DNA from: Clonostachys chloroleuca
Taxonomy: Eukaryota; Ascomycota; Sordariomycetes; Hypocreales; Bionectriaceae
Length of the DNA stretch: 64,000 nucleotides
Assembly (NCBI GenBank): GCA_037952775.1
Contig: JBANAY010000003.1
Coordinates: 33,480,001-33,544,000, forward strand
Direction: 5' to 3'
Position 1 is the first letter of the stretch; each line of letters starts with the position of its first letter. A program made the translations under genes and the position numbers. Below the pieces are notes generated by a model. It was given only the letters and a program-made list of their open reading frames with translations. It was not told where the DNA came from and made no database searches. Below are positions 48,326-61,300 of this stretch, piece after piece.

Positions 48326-50566
48326 TTCAGACCAAAAATAGACATCAGAGCCTCATGATGAAGCATGAGGCCCCGTGTCGTCTCTGGCTGGAGAGAAGGG
48401 GGGAAAGAATCCGAGCGTGGGTTGTGGTGATAGTTCGGGAAGACTTCCCTCACCGAATAGTATTTAGCGGTCTCCCAGAGGGCCGGAACAAAACTAGTTT
48501 GGGGACTTTGGGTGTTCGATTTCTATTTTTTTTTTTTTTTTTTTTCCGGCAGGGATTGGAGCCTCAAATCATGCTGTGTGCGGGGGCCCGCCCTCGAAAC
48601 CTCGAACTCGCAGACTCGAGAATGCGAGATGTTGATCGAGAGTATAGGAGCGGATGAGACGGAGAGGAAGTGATGAGGAGAAGAAGCAAAAAGCAGGAAA
48701 TCCCAATGGCATCACAAGCAAGTGTTGTAGCAGACCTCAGTACACGTCAATGGGCCCAGAAGGAGGAGGTGGTGTGTCTGACCATGTCTCGACGGGAGAG
48801 ATATGCAGAGAGGCAAAAAGTAAGCAAACAAGCCAGCAGATGGGGGAAGAAGTTGGTTGAGGTGCAGAGTGGCAGCTGGCGATGGGCCAATTTCTAATTA
48901 TCCAAACCTCAATGAGGGGCCTGCGATAGTGCTAATTGGTGCACGTCAATGGCCTCATCCAAGTGTGGCCCAAACAAAACATGGCTTCGGCCGGTTGGGC
49001 ATCCATGTGCGATGCAATACACGACCGACAGCAAGCGATGGACAGATAGATGCATGTCCGCCAGAGCGGGAGGAGGGCCCAGTCCCTCGCAATCAATCGA
49101 TCAAGCCAGCCGGATGCAGCAGGCCACCTGCTCGCCGCCAGCGACGTTTCTGTCTCTGTGCCATTGCGGGTTGGGTTGCGAGCGGTGCTGGCTCCTCATC
49201 GGTATCATGACAATTGCCTGCTCGTGACCGATAGGATGGACGTATCGGTGCTGCTGAGCCCTCTCAGGAGCTGCCACGACTGCAAGCCCCTCTCGACGCG
49301 CAGATGGCCCCAGACGTACAAATGCCCGGAGGGGGGCCAATTGCATTAGAAGCAACGCAGCCCCAGAAACGACGGGGGACCGCCTCCGATCCCGTCTCAA
49401 GGTCGCTGGCAGCTTCCATGGCTGGTGATTACCGGATATTCCTGAGCCTATCCCTACTAAGGGGGGCCGGCAGATATAGTTCACCGCAACGCAGGGAGAT
49501 GATACCCTGCTCGAGAGAGGCGTCTCCGAGCCTCCGAGTCCGATCAGAGGTGATGGGCACCTCAGTGTAGGCAGATAGATGCATCTATCAAATCACCCAG
49601 TAGCTTGAATGCCAGTCAATAAATCAATCAATTAACAAACATTTCCATATTCGATATGCCAGTGCCCCAGATTTACCAAACAATAAGGTAGCTGGCAGAC
49701 AGATAGGGTTGCCTCTTCGGCGAAACCTCTCGTCATCTTCGTTTCGTGTCTGCCGGTCTTCCTATCCGTGTGATATTCGAGATCGGGACACAGCCAATAA
49801 GACCCAAATCGATCGATGATGGAAGCGTGCATCGCATCGACTCCGTGACATATCGGTGAGCCGCATCCATGCCCGCCAAGCGGAAGTTGGTGGGCTGGAA
49901 GCGCACTTTGCATGCTCGAGTGTGACGGGCCTGGATGGTTCATGATGAGAAGAAACACAAGTTGTTCGCGTTTCCGGCTTCATCCTTATCAGAACACTGG
50001 GGAGGCATTACCTAAGGCTACGGCAAGGCATTTTTGGAAACGGCATTGTTAGGCAGCAGCATCTGTGTCTGTCAGCCCTGTGCGGCCAAGTCCAGACAAG
50101 GATGCACGATGGATGAAGACGATCGCCCAGCCGGAGCCGACGACGGTGAGATGGGATTGGCCAGAGCCAGCACCCGAAGTCATCACAATGCGAGCAGGTG
50201 GACACTTGTTGGAGTTAATACTTTTACATGTTTCTCGTCTTGACTATCTCGAATCGTGTCATATATCCATGATCAGAGGCTCACGGGAACAAGCCTGCCC
50301 AGTGACTGCTTGCAACTCCATCGGACGCCATCCTTCTCATTAGGACACGTCGCGAGTCCCCCGATACCTTTTTGAAGACGAATGTCTGAAAAGCATCAAG
50401 AAAAAAAAAATTGAACCAAATCAAAGCACGCGTCCCTTCCAGTGCCATCATACAACACCGCCCTGCCCAAATTACAAGAGGAATAAATATGACCCTCTCC
50501 GGCGAGCTCTACCGGAATATCGTTTCATATCAAGGATCAGATGGTTAAAAAATGAACATAGTCCTC
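48326..50566. other. Intergenic, no gene recognised
   Basis: About 2.2 kb upstream of the ten-exon gene and downstream of Nhp6. A T run of 20 lies at 48526-48545. ORFs on both strands are short and not family-like. Confidence 0.5.
48526..48545. repeat. Poly-T homopolymer (20 nt)
   Basis: Uninterrupted run of 20 T about 200 bp upstream of the ten-exon gene. Confidence 0.85.
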
Positions 50567-50987
50567 CTAAGCGGATTCCTCGTCATCCTGGGCCTACAAA
50601 CAACTCATCAGCTTCAATCGTCAACTTCAACATCTCACGAGTCTCATACGTTGTAAGCCTGCTTCTCATCCTCGTAGCGCTTCTTGTCGGCAGCAGCCTT
50701 GGCCTCATATGGGGCACGCTGCTTGTCGTTGAGGGCCTTCCAGCGCTCACCGAGAAGCTTGCCGACCTGGCCGAAGGAGATACCAGGGTTCTCCTCACGG
50801 ACATTCTCACGCTGCTCATTGGCGAAGAACATGTAGGCAGAGAGACCACGCTTGGGAGCGTTGGGGTCTGATGCATGTTAGCTTCATCATAGTAGAGGTG
50901 AGTGGCGTTGATTAAATCAGACTTACCCTTCTTGCCTCGCTTCTTGACCTCCTTGCCACCGCGCTTAGTTGTAGCAGCCTTAGGCAT
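50567..50987 (-). CDS. nhp6: Nhp6-type HMG-box chromatin protein
   Basis: Three exons, 50927-50987, 50650-50867 and 50567-50593 (27 nt), give 101 aa, the size of fungal Nhp6. A basic N-terminus ([14 protein letters not shown]) leads into one HMG box: [40 protein letters not shown] and [20 protein letters not shown]. The last small exon adds NAQDDEESA, an acidic tip. Nhp6 bends DNA without sequence specificity and assists nucleosome reorganisation (FACT) and transcription. Upstream is an unusually long gene-free region. Confidence 0.93.
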
Positions 50988-51841
50988 TGTGAAAGTGTCT
51001 AAGTTGCAATAACATGTTAGTCAAACGATGACATTGAAAAAATGATGAAATTCAAATGATGCGGCGAACAATGAATTGAATGTGGATTTTATGAGGTTGT
51101 CGCGAAATCCTACTTTTCGTCGTTGAGATCCTGGACTAGCGTTTCATATGGGGTGACGCGCTGGACTTGGAGTGCTCAGAGGGGCGACGCGACGCAATTG
51201 AATGTGCTGCGATGCTGAGGGTGAGGAGGTGAGGGCGGGCGCAAAGGGAATTGCGCGACAGCCATTGGGGCAAATGGGTCATGAAGCTGAGAAAGTGCTT
51301 GGTAAACACATGTCGCGTACCTTGAAAGACTTGAAAAAGGTTCTAAAGTGGTGGTGTTGAGGGAGGATGAAAGGTCTGAGCAACGATTAGCAAGCTGCTA
51401 TAATTGATGCTGCGCGCGCATGAGGTTGTTGGTGCAGGTCCTAGTGCAAGGTGCGCTGCGCTTGAACGATCAAGTGAAGGCCAACCACGAAGATAAATGC
51501 AAGACTCAAGACTGGATTGAGTCGCAAAAATGCTTCATGAAGCTTCCAACGATACGAAATCAAGACGAAAAGCACATGCGCAGAATCGCATTCGCTTCAT
51601 GAATTTGATAAAGCAGTGCTGATGATAGTGACTTGTGTTTGGTGGTGGTGCACCGCAAAATGTAAGTACTCACCTGTTGTGCGCGTTGTGTTGCTATGAA
51701 GACGCGAATTTGTATGGGAGAATTTGGCGGGAGAATTTGTATGGGAGAGAGGAGAGGCAGAGGGGGAGACTGTATGGGGGGAGGGCCAAGGAGCCTTTTT
51801 ACTATGGGGGAGTGATTGTGCGTGTGTCAGGCGCAGGCTTA

Positions 51842-51900
51842 GGTGTGTGTGTAAGGCAAGGCCAGCCTGTGTGTGTGTGTATGAGTGCGTGTGTGTGGGT
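51842..51900. repeat. GT-rich microsatellite
   Basis: Imperfect (TG)n blocks separated by short other sequence. Confidence 0.8.
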
Positions 51901-51974
51901 GGAGGGAACACGCGCCGGGCGGCCTGCCTTTGCCTTTGGCGCTCCCTCCCTCCAGTCACTCACCCACTCTGGGA

Positions 51975-51988
51975 GGCAGGTACCTGCC
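51975..51988. repeat. 14-bp perfect palindrome GGCAGGTACCTGCC
   Basis: Identical on both strands. Partial copies occur at 52135-52145 (GGCAGGTACCT), 52537-52545 (GGCAGGTAC) and 55093-55102 (CAGGTACCTG). Confidence 0.7.
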
Positions 51989-53092
51989 CAGCCGACTGCG
52001 TGCCAGGTACTCGTACTCACCTCGCTGCTGCTTGCGGAGTGGGCTTCCATTCCCTGCCCAAGCACTCTGCGCGCGCAAGCTTGGTCTGGGCTTGTAGCAT
52101 CGAGACTTGGTTTTACTGTGCAGTCCCTGCTCTCGGCAGGTACCTCTCATCAAACCCCCCTCGAGAGCTCTCCACCACCTGCGTAGCGGTACCTCTCCCA
52201 GCCAAACCGTCCAGTACTTGCACCTCTAGTACTCCGCCTGGCTCGTGGAAATATATTATCTGCCCTGCTCCAAGAGGCAACAGAAATGGATCACCTTGGT
52301 CCTCCTAGCAGGAATTCTCCTCTCTTCTCAGCCGACGCCCTTGCTTTTTCCAGATGCCCCCTTTCCTTGGGACCTCCCCATTGAGGCTTCACATGCGAGC
52401 AAGAGTTGGGGAAATGATGCGCATTGCCAGCCATCGCCTCTGTGCCATTGCACCTCCATGGTGTTTCTCTAGGCTGGAACAGTCGCTTCTCCCTTCCCTC
52501 CCCAAACCTTACACTTACCAAGCCAGACACCAAATGGCAGGTACATCCATGGTGCAGACAGGCGCGGTGGTATCCCTCCTGCCGCACTGTACGCGCCTGC
52601 CTAATACTAGCACTATTTAGACCCTGGGTGGTGAGACGCACCTTTCAATTGGAATTACACAATACTGTACTGGTACACAAGCGGTAGTCTTAGTCTCACT
52701 CATCCACAGCCTGATCCACATGTATCTCTGGTGGTGAGCTCCATATGCGCACTGTACCGCCGCTGGAAATGGACCCTGATTCTTCTCATACATCACACTC
52801 CCCTGTCCGGCCCATTGAGCGAGGAAAGGGCTCTGCCTGCGCTGAGCTCGTCGCCGCCAAACTCAGGCCCCGTTGCTAAATCCGTCGCCTGGCCACCCAC
52901 CTTCGACTCACTCATCTGAGTCTCGTCTCAATCCAATCACTGCTCCTAGTGCTGGTGTCGGGCTTTCTGCACCTTGAATGTCCGTTGAGCGACATGAATA
53001 AGCTTTGCGTTTGTAAATACCATCCTCCCATGCACCTAGAGTGAATACCTGAACCCCCAAGGAGCTAGCCGGAGTATCATGCACCTTTGCAT

Positions 53093-53112
53093 CTGCCTAG
53101 GTGGGTAGGCAG
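53093..53112. repeat. Short inverted repeat
   Basis: CTGCCTA (53093-53099) and TAGGCAG (53106-53112) are separated by six bases. It could form a small hairpin; function unknown. Confidence 0.5.
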
Positions 53113-55886
53113 ACTGAAACCCTTCCGAGTGCGCTGGTATAAGCAATCAAGGTAATTCAAGGATTCGAGAATAGCACATTGAGCACACATAATAATGGGA
53201 TTATTCTTAGACATACAACTCACAAGATCACTCCGCAAGCCCAGCCAGAGGTGCGTACAACCCTACACGGTGTCTGCATGTAATGTAGTGTTGCGGTGAT
53301 GCATATCACTCTGGACTGAGAAAGGTTGGGCCTACCTCGATACCACCTACTAGTGTGATTCTTGCCTTTACACCAGGAGGTCCAAGTAGAGCCTCTAGCT
53401 TTCACCGGGGCCTCCTACCTTACCTGCTGAGACGTCACATCACCGGGCGTTGATTCGCAGTAGTCATGCATAACACTTGCATGCAATTACATTGATGTTG
53501 AAGCGGTAAGTATGCACAGCGACGGAACAGTCATTTGCGAGCTCTCTCCCTCGGTCTCATCGGAAGGATATTGGCCAAGCAAGGACTCAGTTATGCCGAG
53601 ATATCACACTCTGCACCCCTCTCCAGCCATCAACACTAGTGGTACCTCCGACTAGCTACCCTACCTACAGCTGCTCAGCGGTTCACACCCAAATAAGAAA
53701 AGACGGGATGTAGGGGATTCCACATGCTCGTGCAAATAGGAAAATGAGGGACGCAAGCTACACTACTCCATTAGTTTCAGACAAGTACCTCCGGCGTAAT
53801 GGCACTCCAATAAGGCCTCCAATCAATCTCAGTTGGCCCATAATTAGTAGAACCCAAGGTCAGGAAGGGCTGGAAGCAATCAGGGGGGAAGATCACCCAC
53901 GTACTGATGGGAAACATACACCTACCATGGATGAAGCTCTCAGATGCGGCAAGCTTTCCAGTGGTCTCGCAAGCGGGGTACTTCGATCCGTGCATGACGC
54001 CTTGTACCGTCATACATCTTTTGCCATGTACCGATACTTGGCCGCTTGTATCGGACCTTCCTAGGCCAAGTCGCAAGCAGCTTCCCCGGGTAGGCCCTTC
54101 CAGGTTCCGACACTGAGTTAGCCAACCCCCTTCCTTCCTTTCCAGTCTTCCGTAGACTTGTCGTGCTCTGGAGGAGAAGGCCCGCACATGTGCGACGAGA
54201 CGCTCAGCAGATGCAAACGAGACAGCTCGACTCAGTCGGCGATAACTGAGGCGCGTTTATGCAGCGTAACTAACCATCCACCTACTCGACTCGTAAGACC
54301 GCCCGAAGTGACCTACGCAGGGCCTAGCAGGGCGAGCTGAGCCTCAGGTCAATCAATCAACGGCTACCCTTACTCCTTCTGCCATTTGGACAATGGATTC
54401 TGCTTCATTGGATCAACTGCCCAGGCTGAGTATATCCTCCGGCAACATGAGCAAAGAAACACGGCCTGCCTACTACCTTCGATTCAGCAATGTGCCCTGG
54501 TTAGCCACCCCTTGATAGCACATTGCACCGAGTCTCATTGGCACCCACCCAGTTACTAGCCACACAGGTAGGTGTTCGCTCAAATGTCTCGTCTCCCTTT
54601 GATATTCGCGAGTTTGGGCCAGAAGCGGGCAGTCTAGATCTCTGCTATAATTACTACTATGGAGTCGCACCATGGGCAAGGGACATCAGAGACGACATGC
54701 TGAGTGGGTACAGAACCGCCCATTGGAAATTGGTGGGCACACATGTACCCGACTGGTACTACGCGCAAGGAGCTTTACGAGGAGCTTTCCCCCTCAGATG
54801 TTAGCTCGGTGGCCCGTACCACATTTTGCCTTGACCAAAGCGGTCACTATGACCTGCTGCTAGCACCGGATGCAAGCATGGTACCAAGGTACTAGGTCAG
54901 GTAGCAACAGCATGTATCACTAGCAGCTTATACTGTGCTGAACCCTGTTGCGCGTGCTTGAAGCAGAGCAGAGGATGATGGTGGTGGCTCTCTGGGCGGG
55001 TCCGCGCAGCAAAAACTTCGCTGGTATGCCTTCCCCCCTCGCATAGCTCTCTGCTACCGGAGCAATCCTACTCCAGCCTTCATGTCAGAAACCAGGTACC
55101 TGCGCAGTCAGGATCACAATTGGCCAGGGAAACACACGTTTTCTGCCCCTGGCTCATCTTCTCCTTCACGCTAATTATGGGACTCTGGAAATCAGCTGTG
55201 TCTGGAACCCTCGGGCTGGCATTTTGGTGAGACGCTTGTTGAGGAGTCCCTTCATGAGTGATATTCAAGGCGCGTAATCACCCGGGTGTCCAGTTTGCGC
55301 CAGCCTCCAACACGCCTCTGTACCTGTCTGCTGCACACCCAGCATGTAGCTCAGCCCTCAGGTGGGAAAATAGGACTACTAATGTAAGAGCGGTAGTAGT
55401 GGCGGGTGGTCATAGCACCCTTCGCCCTCGGTCAACCAGATCATTAGGTGTCTCCCAGCCAGAGTATTATCAGCGCTTTTACCAGACCCACGCCATTGGC
55501 TCAAGACCCAAAAAGGGAAGTGCAAAAAAAAAGAGAGCAGTCCTATTCTGGCATCTGTCTTGGCTATACTGATTGTCCTGCTGATCCGACCTACCCCTCC
55601 TCGCGCCCACTGAGCATGGCACATGGGCCGCCCACTTCACCTCTATTCGCCTCTCTCCCTCCTTTACTACTGCTAGCTGCGCCGTGCTACCTGAGTACGT
55701 AGACATTGGTGCCGCCCTTTCGCATATTCGCAAGTTCATCGTCCGCATCTGCAGAGTGTGCTTCAGTCGGTAGTTCCCTGGTTGAGGTCATTGCGGTGCC
55801 AATGAGCAATGACATGATTTATATTGTGCCTGACGTGATTATGCCATGTCGATATCGCCTGTGACGCAGTCTCATCGCCGCCCACC

Positions 55887-56725
55887 TTACACGTCGTCTT
55901 CCGGGTCGAGGACAATGTCTCTTAGACGGTCATCTCGCGCCCAGTCTATCCCACTGCCTACAATAAGACCACTCGTAACCCCCTTGATGACCCTCCAGCG
56001 GCGTCTACTTGCTGCTAGAGCGCCCTCAAATTCACGTAGAGCCTCTTGAGCAGCTGAGTTGTCCTGCTGGCCTTTCTTCTCGTCGATCCTAGCGACCAGT
56101 TCCAGCAGCTTGCTCGCGAGCTCGGCATTGTGCCCTGCCCTCGCCAGGAGCTTGCTCTGGGCCTTGGTTGCCTTGTCGCGGAGCTCGCCTCTCTCTGATG
56201 CAAACTTGGCGACAGCAATTGAGGCCTCGTCACGTTTCTCTACGTATGAGAGAAGATCCCTGTGATGCCGGTATTAGCAGAGCTGCTTGAAGAGAGCGCA
56301 TTCAAGTAGTAAGGTGTAGTGCGCGTGTGCAGCCACATACCGTTCCACCGGTGAAGCATCGGTACCGTTATGAACGGCTTTGAGAATTGGGTTTGCTGAG
56401 AGAACTGCCTCTACCACCGAGTTCCTGAGCATGTATCGCGCTCTCGTGTCCAGTAGCTGATTGCAGGCTTCGTCGGCCTCTTCTACCGTCATTTCGCCAC
56501 TTGACGCGTCTGTTTTCGGTCGTGAGCATGATTTTCCTGCTTTGTAGTCCTCCGAGCTGTGATGAACCCACCATCTTGAGCTTTGTGCTGCGCGTTGATG
56601 ATGGCAATCTCAAGCTGGAGCTCGCGGAGCTTGTCGTAGAGCGCCAGGGCCCTCTCCTCGTCGGCAGACAGCGGCAGGAGGGCTTGGGTGGCCTCGCCTT
56701 CTGATACTGTTGCCATTGTGTTCAT
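55887..56725 (-). CDS. CENP-H kinetochore protein (Fta3/Mcm16 family)
   Basis: Three exons, 56572-56725, 56341-56509 and 55887-56259, give 231 aa. The N-terminus has LSADEERALALYDKLRELQL, a coiled-coil start. The middle has EADEACNQLLDTRARYMLRN and LSANPILKAVHNGTDASPVE. A long coiled coil (about 110-195) leads into the signature C-terminus RRRWRVIKGVTSGLIVGSGI, then DWARDDRLRDIVLDPEDD. That ending is typical of CENP-H, a component of the inner kinetochore CCAN complex that pairs with CENP-K. In-frame Met codons at 56725 and 56716 are both possible; the upstream one is used. Intron 1 uses a GTGGGT donor, slightly weak. Confidence 0.85.
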
Positions 56726-58311
56726 CCGTTTCTGGGTTGAGTGTTCGTGGAGACGATTGCGATTTGGGCGCCGGTATGGTGTGAGATGGTTTCGACTATC
56801 CCTGGAGACGCGACGCTATACACGCGCTGCTGCTTTTCTGGGTCTCCCAGTCGTTCAATGGTGCAGAGACATACAAGTAGCGACGTTTAGAGAAAACCAC
56901 GGATCAGACTTTGAAAGTGCTGAATAAAGCTACGATCTCGTATCTACGATGTGCAGCGTTGTTTTAATTTTCCGGTGTTTTTTTTTTTTTAATCGTGCGG
57001 GCTCGTTGTTCGCAGATTGTTCGTCAGATCTTACCATCGCAGCCACACGCAGAGCCACACTCCTCAATCGGTTTATCAACGCTCTTCCTAATATTCCAAT
57101 AGGGGCTACATCGGTGCCCATATGCGTTGAGGTCTGCGGCTCTGGGCCGTTGACCCGTCTATGGGTTCGGTATAGCCCTGTGATCTGTTTTGAGCGGGCC
57201 GAAGTCCTCTCTCCAGTTGAATACCGTACCCAATGAGCATACAGGTTAGTCCGCATGTTGAAGTGCCATGACTCTCCCGGACCTAGTGGCATATAATAAT
57301 GTTCCCTTGCGACATACCTCCAATCCATTACAATAGTTATTATCGCCTGGTTCTGAGGCCATAATCCCACTTTGATACTGCAGCAGAGGAAACTCACTTC
57401 CATGGTCGAGTGATAAGTCTATCGTCTCCCCATGCAATCTCCTGTAGCCATCGTAGATTAGTGATCCACGGCAGGGGCAGCCATGTAGCATATTCTTGTC
57501 CCATATTCCAATCTGTGTCTATAACCCACGGGTAAGGTAAGTTTTACGCCTTCTTGCGCGATCCGAGTCTCTTGCTGGTGCCATCTCCACATCCTTATTT
57601 CGAAAGCCAGGCTGTATCAGATGACTACTTCATATATGCATCACACACCCAAGACCGAGATAAGGCAGGACCTATCTACACCACAAGGCACGAACTGTAC
57701 CACACTAGAAATGGTATCCCACCGAACGAGAGACAGATGTGTTATCCAACATAGGGTGGTGTTTTCGCCGAGGAGTATAGGGTAGGAGACTGTGGTTGTA
57801 TTCACTTGACGCAAGGACATCTTTAGCGCTGCTCATCAGGCTAACCTGAACAATAACTGCATTTGAAGTAAAGTGAAGACCTCCATACAAAATGAAGAAG
57901 CTACAGAAATTTACTATCACCACCTGAGTAACCCAGACCTGACATGCGGAACATTCGATTGAAAAGTGAATGTGCTCTTGGTGACGTTCGGTGATGACAA
58001 ACTAACATGGACCCGCTCATTAAGTCATGGCGCCACAAACGACAGTCGTTATCGATAAGGTACGTATCATTAGGTTGCCAGTGACTTGCCTCAGCCGACG
58101 CAAGGCTTAACCACGATCGACGTCGAACCCAGAGGAGAGAACAGAGTCGGTCACGCGAGGTTTGCAGACGACCGTATTACCGGGCCTCGCATAGATAAAC
58201 AATAAATAGCTCCACCGGACCCCCATCCTGCCCTATCTCGCATAGAACTGCCTACCTGCATGTCCCCTCGCTGAGCTCGGCGCGCTCTATTATCACGGGC
58301 GATGTCTCGGG
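56726..58311. promoter_or_regulatory. Divergent region between CENP-H and Atg11
   Basis: About 1.6 kb with no supportable gene. It includes a T run near 56979-56990. It holds the promoters of both flanking genes. Confidence 0.45.
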
Positions 58312-61300
58312 ATGGCTACCCAGGTGTTGATTGCTCATACGGGCCAGCGCCTTGAAGTCGACGTATCCCAGTTCTCGAGGTAAGTTTGCGCACCGCACCC
58401 CCCAACGCGAATGCGCTTCTAAACAAGAGTCACACAGCCTCGAAGACCTGAAGGCATGGGTCGGGCAGCATAGTCCTGTCTCTCCCCAGCACTTCATCGC
58501 GCTGACCCCTCAAGGTCGCAGTATCAAGTATGCAACCTTGACGAACGAAGTATGGAAGCCCGGGTGTGATGATCGTCTCTACGCAAAGTACACTGGCTGA
58601 CAAGAAATGCAACAGACAGAAATATTTGTTTACGATAACCGGACAACCCAAAGCTCATCGAAAGAGAATGCGCAATCGATCGCCTCCCAACACCCTCTCC
58701 CTAGACGTTACACCGCCCCCAGCGCACCAAATTCCATCGACGATGTGAAGTCCATCGGATCATGGCAGACGCTGTACAAGGACAGAAGAGCCTGGGCGGT
58801 CGGGTTGCTCGAGGAATGCACAAAGATGAGGAATCTGGCCCAGGATCAGTATGGCGAGATTGACGTCATGATCAAATGCTTGGACGCGGCAGTTGCAAAC
58901 CTGGAGCTAAGCGTCAAACAGCTGGAGCCCAAGTACAAAGAACTGAAGAAATGGGTGGAGCCAGCGGTGGCCGACCATGACCGGTTGGTGTCATCGCTGC
59001 AAGAGAATCTGGCTCTCGCTAGAAACACGCACGTTAATGCGTCTATTGTCAAGTTCATGACGCGCGGGCAGGTCAACAAGGGTAGCCCGACGCTTGAAGA
59101 CCTTATCGAGACTGAGACGGCGAAGAAGGCCGCGAAGCTTGCCCCAACCGCGCATCGCAGATTCAGCGACAAGGCCACCAGCCTTGAGCAGGCGGCAATC
59201 CAGATGTATCAAGGCCTCGAACAACTGATTGGTGATTTCGAAAAGTTAGTAGGCCGGTCCGTTGTTGGAAACAGTCAAGTTTCGATTGATCTTCTCGAGG
59301 ATATCGAGTCTACAGTCAAGCAGATTGATTCTGACTACAGGACTGCACTGAGTCTCGGAAATTCACATCGGGATCTCACCCAGGTTTCCAAAACGGCCTC
59401 TAATCACACAGAACGGTTGGTTCCGAACCTAAAGAAGCGCGTCAAGGAAATGGACGATCATCTGCGGTATGTCGCCCAGAATCGAAATATTATCGCTATC
59501 GAATCTGTGGAGCTCATGCAAGCCATCACCAAAATCACATCCCTCCGCACGAGCGTGAAGGACCATATCAACATCCTAAACCAATCCGAAGACGACATGA
59601 CTACATTTGACTACCTGCGTCTCATCCATCAACTCCCATACATGTATGCCTCTTTCATGGTGGAGGCGATACGACGTCGTGAATGGAATGATAAGATCAA
59701 ATCTGACTCATCGACCCTGGCCAATGAAATGGCCCTTTTCCAGGACGAAGAATCCAAGAGACGTAGGAAATGGCAAAAGATGGTTGGCAGTACTTATGGT
59801 CCAAGCTTCGAGGCGAATGTAATAGGCTTGGAAGTCAGTATATTAGGAGAGGACCACTCATGGCCGTCGGCCCAGAAGGAGGAACTGGATGAGTTTTTGG
59901 ACTCTCTACGGTCACAAACAGTTGATGAGGCCTTACTCTCAGATATCGACCAGCTCCTTCAGCAGCTTAATAGCCCGACAAGGCAGCAAACGAAACGACT
60001 AAAGGCGTTCAAAAACGGCAGTATGCATGAGGCTGCCTTGGGCCGGAGTGGCTTGATGATCCGGGGCGATGATGATCTTCTGAGATCTCTCCAAGATGAT
60101 AAGTCGAAGCTGGAGAACAAGCTCAAGACGGCGGAAAGTAGGGTCAGGCGCCTCGAGGACTTGCTTCATAGACAAACCCACGTTTCCCGACCCGGAAATC
60201 TGTTTCAGGCTCAGGTTGCACCATCTCATGAACGAACTGGTTCTACCTCATCCATCAAATCAAGCCGCCCAGAAGACCGCCGCTCATCAGATGGTTCGGA
60301 GGCTTTGATGCGGAAGATAACCCAGCTGGAGAATGAGCTTCGAGAGGAGAAAGAACGGTCATCTCGTATACAGCAGGATTTGAGCAACCGTGCAACGCAA
60401 CATGACGATATGAAGGACCAGATACAAGAGGTCAACTTGACCAAGAAGGATCTTCTCCAGAATATGGAGGCTCTGGAACGTGAGTTTGTTGAAGAGAGGA
60501 AGTCCCTCGAGGGCGAAATCAGGGCCCTGAAAACGCGCCTCGAGGACGCTGAAGATGAGATAGAACACTTTGGGGACTCCCGCATGAAGGACAAGGCGCT
60601 ATATGATGATCGTGTCCAGGAGCTCGAGACGGAGATTGACCGCATCGGTAGGGAGCGCAACGATGAGTCGCTTAAAGCCCAAGGACAGATTGACTTCCTT
60701 CGAACCGAGGCACGGATGCAGAGAGAGCAGCGTGACGCATTGGAAACCCAGCTTCAATCAGCCCAGGAGGATGCCCGAGATGCACACAAGAAGGTTCAAG
60801 CCTCCGAAGAAGTTGCAAAGAACTATTTGGAGACTCTCCAGAAGGTCTTCTCTGTCATGGCACCAGATGTTTCAATTCCAGACGAAGCCGCCGACTTGAC
60901 CGACTCAGTTCAGACCTTTGTAACGGATCTTTTAGCGAAGCTCCAGAACTTGGAGTCCGATACGGAGCTGCTCAAGTCTGACTTGGATCGAGCTTTGAAT
61001 ACGGTCAAAATCGTGAAAGCCGACCTTGCCGAGACCAAGGACAGGCTGTCAACGGAAGAAGCAGCCAGCATCCACCTTCGAGAGAACTCGTCTGAGGAGA
61101 AGACTAAGGTTGATGTCCTAGAGCGTGAGCTAACCGAAGCGAAGGAGGAGCTGAGCAGCTTACGGGCTCGCTTATCTGACGGTGAGACCGGTTCAGAAAC
61201 CCTTAGGAAAAAGCTCGACGAGGAGGAAAAGAAGGTTGTCAATCTCACCAAGGATATCGCTTCTCGACAATCTCAAGTCGGTGGTTTGGAGGAAGAACTC

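Larger units (their letters stand above)
50988..55886. other. 4.9-kb gene-free region
   Basis: No supportable gene was found on either strand. ORFs of 60-195 codons occur but overlap each other in opposing frames, lack conservation and do not join through introns. The stretch contains a GT-rich microsatellite at 51842-51900, several GGCAGGTAC/GGTACC words (51975, 52135, 52537, 55093), and a 7-bp inverted repeat at 53093-53112. It could hold the extended Nhp6 promoter or leader, or a non-coding transcript. Confidence 0.55.

Noticed and set aside
51635..52308. Overlapping plus-strand ORFs of 183 and 194 codons
   Set aside because: They cover a GT microsatellite and Cys/Arg-rich low-complexity sequence, with no splice continuity or conservation.
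53744..54187. Opposing ORFs of 106 (+) and 136 (-) codons as candidate genes
   Set aside because: They occupy the same DNA on both strands with no recognisable motif and no intron-joined extension.
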